Part shown: positions 7,742-15,778 of the stretch, one piece after another
How positions within the stretch are numbered: the first letter of the stretch is position 1
Layout of the letters: each line of letters starts with the position of its first letter
Virus record (IMG/VR): IMGVR_UViG_3300030294_000062
Coordinates: 1-47,320 of that record
Direction: 5' to 3' (one strand)
DNA: 47,320 nt
DNA from: a virus
Translations under genes and position numbers: made by a program
Notes under the pieces: model-generated
The model's input: the letters and a program-made list of their open reading frames with translations, nothing else
What the model was told of the DNA's origin: nothing
Database searches by the model: none

Positions 7742-8178
7742 TATTTAGAACTGAGATAATAGAATATGGACCATCAGATGATAAAAAATTTGGTACTTAT
7801 AATGAACCTTTATCATATAGATTAAGACTAGAACTTCATGAAGATGAATTAGTATTAAAAAAACAATATTTCAAGTGGGGATTTAACGATAATGAACAAT
7901 GGGACAAATGGTGGATTTGTAATAGTTTTTTTGATCTGACATGGGTTTCTATTATTACTAAGAAATTTGATGATACAAAATATATGAAAGAATTGGAAAC
8001 TAAAATATTTGAAATATTTTATGATGAATCAGTTAAAATGACAGAAGAAATCAAAAAAGATATCTTAACACATACAAAAAGAATGAATAAAAAACTGATT
8101 TATCAAAAAGAAATAACAAAGTTTGCTGATACATTTAATAGAAGAAGAAAATTAGAAAATATAAATAAAATAAAATAA
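7738..8178 (+). CDS. Hypothetical protein ending in RRRKLENINKIK
   Basis: 146 aa. N-terminal beta part (RTEIIEYGPSDDKKFGTY), a Trp-rich middle (WGFNDNEQWDKWWICNSFFDLTW), and a helical basic tail FNRRRKLENINKIK, a variant of the recurring RKxKL motif joined to the INKIK ending. ATGA overlap with the previous gene. Function unknown. Confidence 0.75.
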   Translation: MIFRTEIIEYGPSDDKKFGTYNEPLSYRLRLELHEDELVLKKQYFKWGFNDNEQWDKWWICNSFFDLTWVSIITKKFDDTKYMKELETKIFEIFYDESVKMTEEIKKDILTHTKRMNKKLIYQKEITKFADTFNRRRKLENINKIK

Positions 8179-8184
8179 AATAAA

Positions 8185-9441
<1,257 letters not shown>

Positions 9442-9443
9442 AT

Positions 9444-9638
9444 ATGAAAACAACATTACAGATAGCATTGTTAGTATTTATTATATTATATATGATTTTC
9501 GTGTCTATAAATTTTAATGATAACTACTCAAAACAATCAATAAAAATGTTTAAAGAAGAAAGAAACTCAAAATTAATACTAGCGTCAATAATGAGCATTA
9601 TACTTTATTTATGTGGATCATTTAGTAATATTTTTTAA
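9444..9638 (+). CDS. Small membrane protein
   Basis: 64 aa with two TM segments: residues about 5-24 (LQIALLVFIILYMIFVSINF) and 46-64 (LILASIMSIILYLCGSF). Short charged loop with KMFKEERN between. Starts 2 bases after the preceding stop. Role unknown. Confidence 0.65.
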   Translation: MKTTLQIALLVFIILYMIFVSINFNDNYSKQSIKMFKEERNSKLILASIMSIILYLCGSFSNIF

Positions 9639-9667
9639 TAAACTTTATATTTAAAAAATATCTATAT

Positions 9668-9937
9668 ATGAAAGATGAAAATAAATTTGATAAAGAGAAT
9701 GAATTATTATATTATATTAGAAGTTATTGTAAGATCATTCAATATTCGTTTTTAGAATCAGATTCTTTAATTATTAAGTTAAATTATAATTATCATTATT
9801 CAATGATATATAATATGAACACAGAAAAATTAAATAGAATATATCATGGATTTAAAATTGAAGATGTAGATTTATCAAAAGAATTCAAGAAATATCAAAG
9901 AAAAATTAAATTAGAAAAATTAAATAAAATATTATGA
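9668..9937 (+). CDS. Hypothetical protein with RKxKL tail
   Basis: 89 aa. N-terminal ENELLYYIRSYCKIIQYSF; C-terminal FKIEDVDLSKEFKKYQRKIKLEKLNKIL carries the motif. The FKIEDVD pattern before it resembles FELKDVE and FNIKDIE in the genes at 10425-10836, suggesting a shared C-terminal domain. ATGA overlap with the next gene. Confidence 0.7.
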   Translation: MKDENKFDKENELLYYIRSYCKIIQYSFLESDSLIIKLNYNYHYSMIYNMNTEKLNRIYHGFKIEDVDLSKEFKKYQRKIKLEKLNKIL

Positions 9938-10209
9938 ATAAAGAAATATTAGCTAAATTTATAGAAAGAAAGACAGGACTTGATATTAAAGAAATAACAA
10001 GTGCAACATTAAAAGACACAGACGATGAATATGGATGTATTGGAGAACATTACATTGTAGAGTTTATTAGTAAATATGAAAATTATTTTAGTGATAATGA
10101 CAATGAAACAGAAGTTGAAATTGAATTATTCGATAAAAAATGTTTAGTTAGAGTTGATGAATACGAAAGATATATCAATTCAATAAATTCAATAATTTGG
10201 TTAAGTTAA
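9934..10209 (+). CDS. Hypothetical acidic protein
   Basis: 91 aa. ITSATLKDTDDEYGCIGEHYIVEF and VEIELFDKKCLVRVDEYERY suggest a small alpha/beta domain. It lacks the basic tail found on both neighbours. Function unknown. Confidence 0.7.
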   Translation: MNKEILAKFIERKTGLDIKEITSATLKDTDDEYGCIGEHYIVEFISKYENYFSDNDNETEVEIELFDKKCLVRVDEYERYINSINSIIWLS

Positions 10210-10221
10210 AAATATAGAATT

Positions 10222-10422
10222 ATGCATGACGTTAATAGATATAGTATAATAAAATTTGCTGACGGAGAAAGAAAATTAAATATTTTCAATCATTCATATT
10301 CAGGAACTGTAGAATCAGCTAAAATGGATCATTATACAGCGGAAAAATATTTAGAAGATATGAAAATATCAGATATAGAAAGATTTCTAAGAAAAAAGAA
10401 ATTACAAAAAATAATAAAGTAA
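10222..10422 (+). CDS. DIExFLRKKKL-tail protein
   Basis: 66 aa. N-terminal part unique; C-terminal MKISDIERFLRKKKLQKIIK. First of four adjacent genes (10222, 10425, 10606, 10836) that share the tail [ILF]xDIExYLRxKKL and little else. Confidence 0.7.
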   Translation: MHDVNRYSIIKFADGERKLNIFNHSYSGTVESAKMDHYTAEKYLEDMKISDIERFLRKKKLQKIIK

Positions 10423-10424
10423 AT

Positions 10425-10613
10425 ATGCCATCGGCGAAATTTAGTAAAAAAATGAAAGGTTATTATCTGTCAACAGAAAGTAAAGAGATGCAAGTGTATG
10501 ATATAATAAAAGATTCTTCAAATCAAGAAATTAAAGATATTTTAAATGTGTTTAACATTAAAGATATCGAACTTTTTTTAAGAACTAAAAAATTAAACAA
10601 ATTAAATGAATAA
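10425..10613 (+). CDS. DIExFLRTKKL-tail protein
   Basis: 62 aa. C-terminal half SSNQEIKDILNVFNIKDIELFLRTKKLNKL; the region before it (NQEIKDILNVF) is shared with the genes at 10606 and 10836 as DEINKSLENF and EEIKNSLDKF. Overlaps the next gene by 8 bases. Confidence 0.7.
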   Translation: MPSAKFSKKMKGYYLSTESKEMQVYDIIKDSSNQEIKDILNVFNIKDIELFLRTKKLNKLNE

Positions 10614-10833
10614 TGACAAAAAAATATCAATGGTTTCTTTATCAGAATCAGAATTATATCTAACTATTTCAAGAGCGATAAATTATGATATGAGTGGAAC
10701 ATTATCAATTAGAATTCAAAACCTTATTCAAGAAGCATCAAAAGATGAAATTAATAAATCATTAGAAAATTTTGAACTTAAAGATGTCGAAAATTATTTA
10801 AGAACTAAGAAATTGAACAATTTAAATAAATAA
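10606..10833 (+). CDS. DVENYLRTKKL-tail protein
   Basis: 75 aa. Contains LIQEASKDEINKSLENF then ELKDVENYLRTKKLNNLNK. Paralogue of the next gene (LIRDASKEEIKNSLDKF). The 8-base overlap with the previous gene suggests coupled translation. Confidence 0.72.
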   Translation: MNNDKKISMVSLSESELYLTISRAINYDMSGTLSIRIQNLIQEASKDEINKSLENFELKDVENYLRTKKLNNLNK

Positions 10834-10835
10834 TT

Positions 10836-11012
10836 ATGTATAGTATATCAAATGCTATTAAAAAAGATTTAGATTTGAGAAATGTTTCAAAGAAAATAGA
10901 AGTACTTATTCGAGATGCATCAAAAGAAGAAATTAAAAATTCTTTAGATAAATTTAGAATTGAAGATATCGAACAATATTTAAGATGTAAAAAGTTGAAA
11001 AATTTAAAATAA
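10836..11012 (+). CDS. DIEQYLRCKKL-tail protein, short paralogue
   Basis: 58 aa, ATG 10836, two bases after the previous stop. LIRDASKEEIKNSLDKF then RIEDIEQYLRCKKLKNL. A tandem duplicate of 10606 with a shorter N-terminus. Two leftward genes at 32247 and 32525 carry the same C-terminal domain. Confidence 0.7.
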   Translation: MYSISNAIKKDLDLRNVSKKIEVLIRDASKEEIKNSLDKFRIEDIEQYLRCKKLKNLK

Positions 11013-11019
11013 TATTAAA

Positions 11020-11244
11020 ATGAAATTATATAGTGAAATTGATTATATTGCATATCAATCATATTTAAAAACGAATAAAAGTAATTTCACACCAATGTCA
11101 ATTCATTCATATGTGTATGTCAAATTACACAAAGAATCATATTATGATTTTTATATAAATGATATTATAAGTAATAATTATATTATTGCAAATAATATTT
11201 TAAGAAAATTGAAATTAGAAAAAATAGAAAGTGACAATAGATAA
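11020..11244 (+). CDS. YQLYL-family protein with RKLKL tail
   Basis: 74 aa. SEIDYIAYQSYLKTN at the N-terminus and NNILRKLKLEKIESD at the end, the same layout as the gene at 4494. Overlaps the next gene by 14 bases. Confidence 0.75.
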   Translation: MKLYSEIDYIAYQSYLKTNKSNFTPMSIHSYVYVKLHKESYYDFYINDIISNNYIIANNILRKLKLEKIESDNR

Positions 11245-11470
11245 AACAAAAGGTAATTGGTGTAAAGATAATGAATCTGATTATATAGATGATGTAGCTT
11301 TTCAGTTATACCTAAATTATTATTATAAAGAATATGGAGAATTCAATGAAGATTCTTCACAATACAATTTTAAAAATACAAGGTATAACAATAGTTATTG
11401 GCATTGTTATTATACAAAAGCATTTAAAATTATAAGACTTGAAAAAATACAAAAATTAATGTTATGTTAA
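11231..11470 (+). CDS. YQLYL-family protein, GTG start
   Basis: 79 aa. GTG start inside the preceding gene. KGNWCKDNESDYIDDVAFQLYLNYYY aligns with KWDKDATELDNVVYQLYL of the gene at 12. C-terminus FKIIRLEKIQKL. Its 3' end overlaps a decayed duplicate. Confidence 0.72.
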   Translation: MTIDKTKGNWCKDNESDYIDDVAFQLYLNYYYKEYGEFNEDSSQYNFKNTRYNNSYWHCYYTKAFKIIRLEKIQKLMLC

Positions 11471-11660
11471 TAGATAAGTCAATAGGTTATTGGTGTAAAA
11501 ATAATTAGTCAGATAATGTGGATGATATAGCATTTCAGCTATACTTAAATTATCATTTTCGTGTATATGGTACACTTACACCAAACAATCAAAAAGAGTT
11601 TATTACAATTATTATAATAAAGCAAATCAAATATTGAGGATGAAAAAATTGAAAAAAAAT
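11464..11660 (+). pseudogene. Decayed YQLYL-family duplicate
   Basis: From ATG 11464 the frame reads LIDKSIGYWCKNN, a TAG at 11506-11508, then SDNVDDIAFQLYLNYHFRVYG, closely following the gene at 11231. Near 11595 the match moves to another frame (YYNYYYNKANQILRMKKLKK). So one nonsense change and one frameshift interrupt an otherwise recognisable copy. Confidence 0.75.
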
Positions 11661-11667
11661 AAAAAAT

Positions 11668-11922
11668 ATGAACAATTTTAAAATTGGTGATAACGTAATT
11701 TTAGTCGATGCCAGAGATTGTCATACTGCAGAATTAAATAAATCATATATAGTCTCTAGAATTAGACATAATAGTTATACTGGGTATACATCAATCGCAC
11801 TTGAAGAAAATGAATCTAACGACAAAGAATTAATATATTTAGACTCAAGACGATTCAAATTTGATATTAAATTAGTCAGAAAAAATAAATTAAAAGAAAT
11901 ATTTAAAAATTATGAATTGTAA
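11668..11922 (+). CDS. GDKV-family SH3-like protein with RKxKL tail
   Basis: 84 aa. Layout: FKIGDNVILVDA at the N-terminus, NKSYIVSRIRHN, then RRFKFDIKLVRKNKLKEIF. The pattern GDxVxxxD...LxxxKxYxIxxI resembles small SH3/KOW-like barrels. First of four tandem paralogues (11668, 11912, 12127, 12338); a second cluster lies at 19725-20864. The family function is unknown. Confidence 0.78.
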   Translation: MNNFKIGDNVILVDARDCHTAELNKSYIVSRIRHNSYTGYTSIALEENESNDKELIYLDSRRFKFDIKLVRKNKLKEIFKNYEL

Positions 11923-12130
11923 TTTTAAACCAGGAGATAGAGTTATATGTATTGATGATTCATCATCAGAATGGTTAAAAAATAATGGCAAATCATATAT
12001 AATATCTGATACTCTTGATATATTTGTCATTTTGGTAGACGATGAATCAAAATATACTTATCTTTTTACAAGATTTGAATATGATATAAGAACTATCAGA
12101 AAAGATAAACTAAAACAGTTATTAAGTTGA
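11912..12130 (+). CDS. GDKV-family SH3-like protein
   Basis: 72 aa. FKPGDRVICIDD, GKSYIISDTL, TRFEYDIRTIRKDKLKQLL. Overlaps the previous gene by 11 bases and the next by 4, so part of a coupled chain. Confidence 0.77.
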   Translation: MNCNFKPGDRVICIDDSSSEWLKNNGKSYIISDTLDIFVILVDDESKYTYLFTRFEYDIRTIRKDKLKQLLS

Positions 12131-12348
12131 AAAATTTATTCAAAACTGGTGATAAAGTTATCTGTATTGATAATCGTCATTTCGAATCATATTTATTTGT
12201 AGATAAATTATATACAATTGATAAAGTTAATTTTTTAGGTACCAAATTAATGAATGTTGATGGACTATATGATCATAATAGATTTAAACTTGATATAAAA
12301 TCTATTAGAAAAGATAAATTGAAAAATATAAATAAATATGTTAACTAA
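12127..12348 (+). CDS. GDKV-family SH3-like protein, TTG start
   Basis: 73 aa. TTG start overlapping the upstream stop (TTGA). FKTGDKVICIDN, DKLYTIDKVNF, NRFKLDIKSIRKDKLKNI. No ATG lies nearer, and the alignment to its sisters supports the TTG. Confidence 0.73.
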   Translation: MKNLFKTGDKVICIDNRHFESYLFVDKLYTIDKVNFLGTKLMNVDGLYDHNRFKLDIKSIRKDKLKNINKYVN

Positions 12349-12562
12349 ATATGATATTAAAATTGGTGAAGAAATTACTCTAATACAATATAATCCTGGC
12401 GTACATTTACACAAGAATAAAATTTATATTGTAGATAGGATATGGAGTTTTCCTGGTTATGTTACACTATTAGGTGACGATAAATGGTATCAAATTAAAC
12501 TTTTTAGTAATGATATTAAATTAATAAGAAAAATAAAAATCAATGAATTAAATGATAAATGA
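12338..12562 (+). CDS. GDKV-family SH3-like protein, divergent
   Basis: 74 aa. IKIGEEITLIQ, KNKIYIVDRIW, IKLFSNDIKLIRKIKINEL. GEE replaces GDK but the spacing holds. Overlaps both neighbours by 11 bases. Confidence 0.75.
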   Translation: MLTKYDIKIGEEITLIQYNPGVHLHKNKIYIVDRIWSFPGYVTLLGDDKWYQIKLFSNDIKLIRKIKINELNDK

Positions 12563-12752
12563 TAATTATAATTATAATGATAATGCTGAATTAATTGACT
12601 ATTTTATTGAAAAAATGGGAATAGCATCTGGTATACCAAAAATATATTTCAATAAAGATCCTCTTGATTCTATTGAATTTGATGTAATTTTAAAATATAT
12701 AAGAAAAAAGAAATTACAGCATATAAAAAATAATAATTTTAATAATGATTGA
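12552..12752 (+). CDS. Small protein with YIRKKKLQHI tail
   Basis: 66 aa. Acidic N-terminus, then FDVILKYIRKKKLQHIKNN. The body is not related to the GDKV proteins before it, yet the tail is the same kind. Overlaps flanking genes. Confidence 0.68.
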   Translation: MINDNYNYNDNAELIDYFIEKMGIASGIPKIYFNKDPLDSIEFDVILKYIRKKKLQHIKNNNFNND

Positions 12753-12906
12753 TGAAAATGAAGAATTAGAGTTGATTAAATTAGAACTATCTAATTTAAA
12801 AATCGAATACGAAAAACTTAAAAATGATTATGATTTTATAAAATCACAGAATAATAATTTAAGAAATGAAATTACAGTAAATTATTGCATAGATAATCAA
12901 CGTTAA
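12745..12906 (+). CDS. Short coiled-coil protein
   Basis: 53 aa with a heptad-rich helix (LELIKLELSNLKIEYEKLKN). ATG 12745 is inside the previous gene. Likely a coiled coil that oligomerises; role unknown. Confidence 0.6.
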   Translation: MIDENEELELIKLELSNLKIEYEKLKNDYDFIKSQNNNLRNEITVNYCIDNQR

Positions 12907-12919
12907 ATAATAAATTAAT

Positions 12920-13162
12920 ATGAATGTAAATAAACTTTCTTTAATATATGACAAGAAGCAAAAAGATTTTGTAGTTAAATATCCACGTTCTTGTGATGGA
13001 GCTTTAGTAATGAATCATATTTGTGATGATGTTTTGAAATATACTCTCAATAAAGACTATCCTTATAATTTTGATGTTACCAATTTCAAAAAAGAGTTGG
13101 AAAATAGAGGATATGATTTGACAACTTTGAAATTTAGCATAGAATTAAAAAAAGATATTTAA
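12920..13162 (+). CDS. Hypothetical protein, ELENRGYDLTTLKFSI ending
   Basis: 80 aa. C-terminal FKKELENRGYDLTTLKFSIELKK is a pattern I associate with short Bacteroidota phage proteins (from memory). The N-terminal half contains KDFVVKYPRSCDG. Last gene of the 7574-13162 unit. Confidence 0.72.
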   Translation: MNVNKLSLIYDKKQKDFVVKYPRSCDGALVMNHICDDVLKYTLNKDYPYNFDVTNFKKELENRGYDLTTLKFSIELKKDI

Positions 13163-13176
13163 AAAATCATAAAAAA

Positions 13177-13208
13177 TTTGCATAATATTTTTATTTGTAT
13201 TATCTTTG
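13177..13208 (+). promoter_or_regulatory. Promoter TTTG-N20-TATCTTTG
   Basis: TTTG 13177-13180 and TATCTTTG 13201-13208 with 20 bases between. Transcription should start near 13215, at the edge of a tetranucleotide tract. Confidence 0.85.
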
Positions 13209-13215
13209 TAAATAA

Positions 13216-13254
<39 letters not shown>

Positions 13255-13260
13255 CTGTAC

Positions 13261-13461
13261 ATGGATTGGTTACTGATGATTTTAAGCTTATATTCTTACT
13301 ATTTAATTTGTGTTAAAAAGAAAATTGGCTTTATTGTTGGCCTAATAGGAAGTATAATTGGTATAATATTTTTTTTTAATTTGAGTATTTCTCTAATTAT
13401 TATGTATTTATCTTTTGGAGTATTAAATATAATAGGGTACTTAAAATGGGAAAAAAACTAA
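13261..13461 (+). CDS. Small membrane protein, possibly PnuC-like half
   Basis: 66 aa, three hydrophobic segments: LLMILSLYSYYLIC, GFIVGLIGSIIGIIFFF and ISLIIMYLSFGVLNIIGYLKW. The final YLSFxxLNIIGYLKW resembles the end of nicotinamide riboside transporters (PnuC), but the protein is a third of their length. Weak assignment; a small membrane protein is certain. Confidence 0.7.
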   Translation: MDWLLMILSLYSYYLICVKKKIGFIVGLIGSIIGIIFFFNLSISLIIMYLSFGVLNIIGYLKWEKN

Positions 13462-13651
13462 AATATAAATTTAAAGAGCTAGTCTTAGTTGTTCAAGTGA
13501 AAAGTCAAATCTAATCAATTAGACGAAGTAATTAGAATAGATATCAACAAATCAATTGTTGAATCCTGGTATATACAATAGCTAAGAATAATAGATAAAA
13601 AACACACTTACAAAGTATCTGGTGATTCAGAGATGATAAAGGTGTGTTTTT
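13446..13651 (+). pseudogene. Broken small gene (frameshift plus TAG)
   Basis: ATG 13446 opens MGKKLKYKFKELVLVVQVK; a one-base shift near 13500 continues as VKSNQLDEVIRIDINKSIVESWYIQ, then an in-frame TAG, then LRIIDKKHTYKVSGDSEMIKVCF and TAA. The joined reading looks protein-like in codon use and amphipathicity, so I read this as a decayed gene overlapping the end of the membrane protein. Confidence 0.5.
13597..13651 (+). terminator. Terminator-like hairpin
   Basis: Arms AAAAAACACACTT and AAGGTGTGTTTTT enclose an inner TCTG/CAGA hairpin; the 3' arm ends in T5. It lies at the 3' end of the broken gene. Confidence 0.65.
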
Positions 13652-13680
13652 AATCTATGAATAATTAAAAAAATAATATT

Positions 13681-13869
13681 ATGATAAAAGTTAAAGCAGT
13701 TCAAGACGAAAATGGACATTGGTATGTTTTACCAAATGACGTAGTAGCAGAATTTGAAAAAGATGGACAAAATGAAGATTTTGTTGATTCTGGTGATTTT
13801 GACAATAAATATAATAAATATAGAACTGGTGGAGATTTAAATAACACACAGTTGTATGCTAATATATAA
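13681..13869 (+). CDS. Hypothetical protein, GHWYV...YRTGGDLN type
   Basis: 62 aa. VKAVQDENGHWYVLPND, then EFEKDGQNEDFVDSGDF and KYRTGGDLNNTQLYA. I associate this layout with a widespread small Bacteroidota phage protein (from memory). Function unknown. It precedes the structured RNA candidate. Confidence 0.78.
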   Translation: MIKVKAVQDENGHWYVLPNDVVAEFEKDGQNEDFVDSGDFDNKYNKYRTGGDLNNTQLYANI

Positions 13870-13874
13870 AATAA

Positions 13875-13952
13875 ATGGTTAGTGAAACTGCAGTAAGAGT
13901 TGTAATTATTGGAATGATATCTAGTGTTATGATTTGCAGATATAATCAGTGA
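13875..13952 (+). CDS. 25-residue single-TM peptide
   Basis: ATG 13875 to TGA 13950. After SETAVRV the segment VIIGMISSVMIC is hydrophobic and is followed by RYNQ, giving a positive-outside-last layout. Very short, so support is limited to the start context (AATAAATG) and hydrophobic pattern. It ends where the structured region begins. Confidence 0.4.
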   Translation: MVSETAVRVVIIGMISSVMICRYNQ

Positions 13953-14160
13953 AAGGAGAGTCCTCTGTGGCAAGTAAAGTTGGTGGGATGATATGAATGT
14001 ATAAGAAAGGATATATTTGTAAACAAGCCCGCTACTGAGAGCGGTGGAAGTATGGGTGAAAATCCTACACTAACCTAAAACGAGGCGTTCAATATAGAGT
14101 TAATTGAGCAGTTGCAAATGTTTATGAAAACGAAATTGTGCTACGCCTATCCTTCATACC
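13953..14160 (+). ncRNA. Structured RNA candidate, unassigned
   Basis: This 208-base gene-free stretch is clearly richer in G+C than its surroundings. Hairpin AGGA-GAG-TCCT at 13954-13964. Closing helix 13999-14013 (GTATAAGAAAGGATA) with 14148-14159 (TATCCTTCATAC). Inside it a hairpin CCGCT-ACTGAG-AGCGG at 14029-14044, a likely GTAT/TAC stem at 14050-14067, and AGGCGT 14083-14088 with ACGCCT 14143-14148. A T-rich run follows at 14163-14178. The orientation is inferred from flanking genes. It does not fit RNase P, tmRNA, SRP, 6S or group I/II intron consensus that I know. Confidence 0.5.
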
Positions 14161-14200
14161 ATTTATTTTTTATTTTTTAACTTCTAATTTTTTAAATATT

Positions 14201-14544
14201 ATGGACAAAAAAAGTTTTTAATTTTATCTTTTCTAATTATTCCAGGATTATGTATGTTATATACATTCTTTGATCCTTTATTTTCTAATATACAGCCTAC
14301 TATTTGGTTTACTACATTTACTGCAAGAATAATAATTACTATTATTTGTTTTTTAGTATCATCAATATCTATTTTAGCAATTATTTTTAAAAAATATAGT
14401 ACAGTTGATGCACTTCAGGATCATAGAAATAAAGTAGAGATAGATAAAATATCTGATTTTATCTTTGACTACTTATCACAATATCATACAGCATCAGATA
14501 AAGACTCTATTAATGAATGGGTAACAAAAAACTTCAAAAAATAA
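14201..14544 (+). CDS. Membrane protein interrupted by an A7 frameshift
   Basis: ATG 14201 reads MDKKSF-stop. A -1 shift in the A7 run at 14207-14213 gives MDKKKFLILSFLIIPGLCMLYTFFDP and runs on to TAA 14542. The joined product has TM segments at about 5-20 and 35-60 (TARIIITIICFLVSSISILAIIF) and a soluble tail ending FDYLSQYHTASDKDSINEW. Without the shift a shorter product could start at ATG 14254. A lesion, transcriptional slippage or a sequencing indel could all explain it. Confidence 0.65.
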
Positions 14545-14550
14545 TAATTT

Positions 14551-15003
14551 ATGGCTACTAATAAATATGTTATAAGTGGAAAAGGATTTTTAGAAGAAAT
14601 AAAAACTGGTAAAAATCCAGAATGTATTTGGACTAAAAGTATAAGAACAGCCAAATCTTTCACATTTAATCAAGCTACTGGATCAATTGGTTTCATTAAA
14701 AACGAGACTAATTTTCATGAAGATTGTTTTATATGGTCGCCTTTTGAAGAAAATTATACAACAGGATTATATGAAGTTGTCAGAAGAGAATCATATCATA
14801 GTATTTTTGATGATGATGATAGAAATGTTTTAGAATGGTATGCAAATAAAGTATCAGCAGCAGACAGCGATTTGATTTGCCTTAATAATATAAAACAAAA
14901 TAAAAAAGAACAAAAATACTATTCTTATGAAGAAGCTATTGAAATAGCAAAATCTAAAAATATTGTTATGTTAAAAGAAATCACTAAAATATTAAACAAG
15001 TAA
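14551..15003 (+). CDS. Hypothetical protein, YVISGKGFLEE type
   Basis: 150 aa. KYVISGKGFLEEIKTG, WTKSIRTAKSFTFNQATG and a C-terminal YSYEEAIEIAKSKNIVMLKE. Predicted alpha/beta, no catalytic motif recognised. Follows the membrane protein by 6 bases and precedes a terminator. Confidence 0.75.
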   Translation: MATNKYVISGKGFLEEIKTGKNPECIWTKSIRTAKSFTFNQATGSIGFIKNETNFHEDCFIWSPFEENYTTGLYEVVRRESYHSIFDDDDRNVLEWYANKVSAADSDLICLNNIKQNKKEQKYYSYEEAIEIAKSKNIVMLKEITKILNK

Positions 15004-15025
15004 CATTTAAATAATTTTAACTAAT

Positions 15026-15053
15026 AAACTTCTGCATATGTAGAAGTTTTTTT
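15026..15053 (+). terminator. Intrinsic terminator
   Basis: AAACTTCT / AGAAGTTT stem with GCATATGT loop and T7 tail; abuts the next promoter. Confidence 0.85.
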
Positions 15054-15054
15054 A

Positions 15055-15062
15055 TATCTTTG
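15055..15062 (+). promoter_or_regulatory. Bacteroidota -7 box TATCTTTG
   Basis: Exact TATCTTTG 20 bases before ATG 15082; the -33 position has only TCTG (15031-15034). It should drive the long 15082-22306 unit. Confidence 0.75.
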
Positions 15063-15081
15063 TATAAATAAAAACATAAAC

Positions 15082-15282
15082 ATGTGGGAGGTAGGAAATA
15101 AAATAATTAGTAATGATAAATATTCTAAAAACCAAATTGGTATTATTTGGAAAGTAACCGAAGAAGCGGTTCATGTCAAATTTGGTATCAATATAGAAAC
15201 TATCACATTTCAAAAATTCTTTTTTAATCCAAAGTATAATATGCAATCAAACATATTAGATTTAAAATTATTTAATAACTAA
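15082..15282 (+). CDS. SH3-like small protein
   Basis: 66 aa. EVGNKIISNDKYSKNQIGIIWKV followed by VHVKFG: a GxxIxSxD...GxIxxV pattern like the GDKV family but without the basic tail. First gene of its unit. Confidence 0.65.
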   Translation: MWEVGNKIISNDKYSKNQIGIIWKVTEEAVHVKFGINIETITFQKFFFNPKYNMQSNILDLKLFNN

Positions 15283-15292
15283 ATCAAAATTT

Positions 15293-15580
15293 ATGAAAGA
15301 ATCAACAGCATTATCAATGATAATTGATATTTTTTTAAAAGAAGGTATTGTAATTAATGAGAAGAATGTGACATTTTGTAAAAATGTATCAACAATCGAT
15401 GTTGTTCTTAAATGTAGTGAAATAAAAAAATCTAATTCAGATATTGTAATTTATACATGTCATGTACCAAATAAAAATTATTTAATCAAAACAGAAAAAA
15501 TTAATATTTTTGATAATGATGATATTAAAGTAATTGCATTAAAATATTCAAATACTGATTTGATTGAAATATTAAATTAA
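15293..15580 (+). CDS. Hypothetical protein
   Basis: 95 aa, alpha/beta pattern (MIIDIFLKEGIVINEKNVTF; KVIALKYSNTDLIEILN). No family recognised. Its stop overlaps the next ATG by one base (TAATG). Confidence 0.68.
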   Translation: MKESTALSMIIDIFLKEGIVINEKNVTFCKNVSTIDVVLKCSEIKKSNSDIVIYTCHVPNKNYLIKTEKINIFDNDDIKVIALKYSNTDLIEILN

Positions 15581-15774
15581 TGAATAATGAAAAACAATAT
15601 GGTTCACCAACTTGTATGATATGCGGAGAGGTATGTGATATAGTAGAAATACTAAATTACGGTCGAGACGATGAAGAAGGTTGGTGTTATTGTAAAAAAT
15701 GTAAAGTTGATACTTTTCATCCTCCACTTACAGAACAAGAAATTTCAGAATTAGAAAACAATAAAAATAAATAA
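15580..15774 (+). CDS. Small zinc-finger protein (two CxxC)
   Basis: 64 aa. CMICGEVC (12-19) and CYCKKCK (about 37-43) with an acidic C-terminal helix LTEQEISELENN. Four Cys placed to bind one zinc. It immediately precedes the radical SAM gene and might bind nucleic acid or a partner. Confidence 0.75.
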   Translation: MNNEKQYGSPTCMICGEVCDIVEILNYGRDDEEGWCYCKKCKVDTFHPPLTEQEISELENNKNK

Positions 15775-15778
15775 ATTT

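Noticed and set aside
13261-13461. A true PnuC transporter
   Set aside because: Only the last hydrophobic segment resembles PnuC and the protein is far too short.
14024-14075. Cobalamin riboswitch, from CCCGCTACTG and GGTGAAAATCC
   Set aside because: The two consensus-like strings are in the wrong order and no B12 box or regulated transport gene follows.
13953-14160. Group I or II intron, RNase P or tmRNA
   Set aside because: No domain V or guanosine-site consensus, no exon gene, no CCA end and no CR-I to CR-V blocks.
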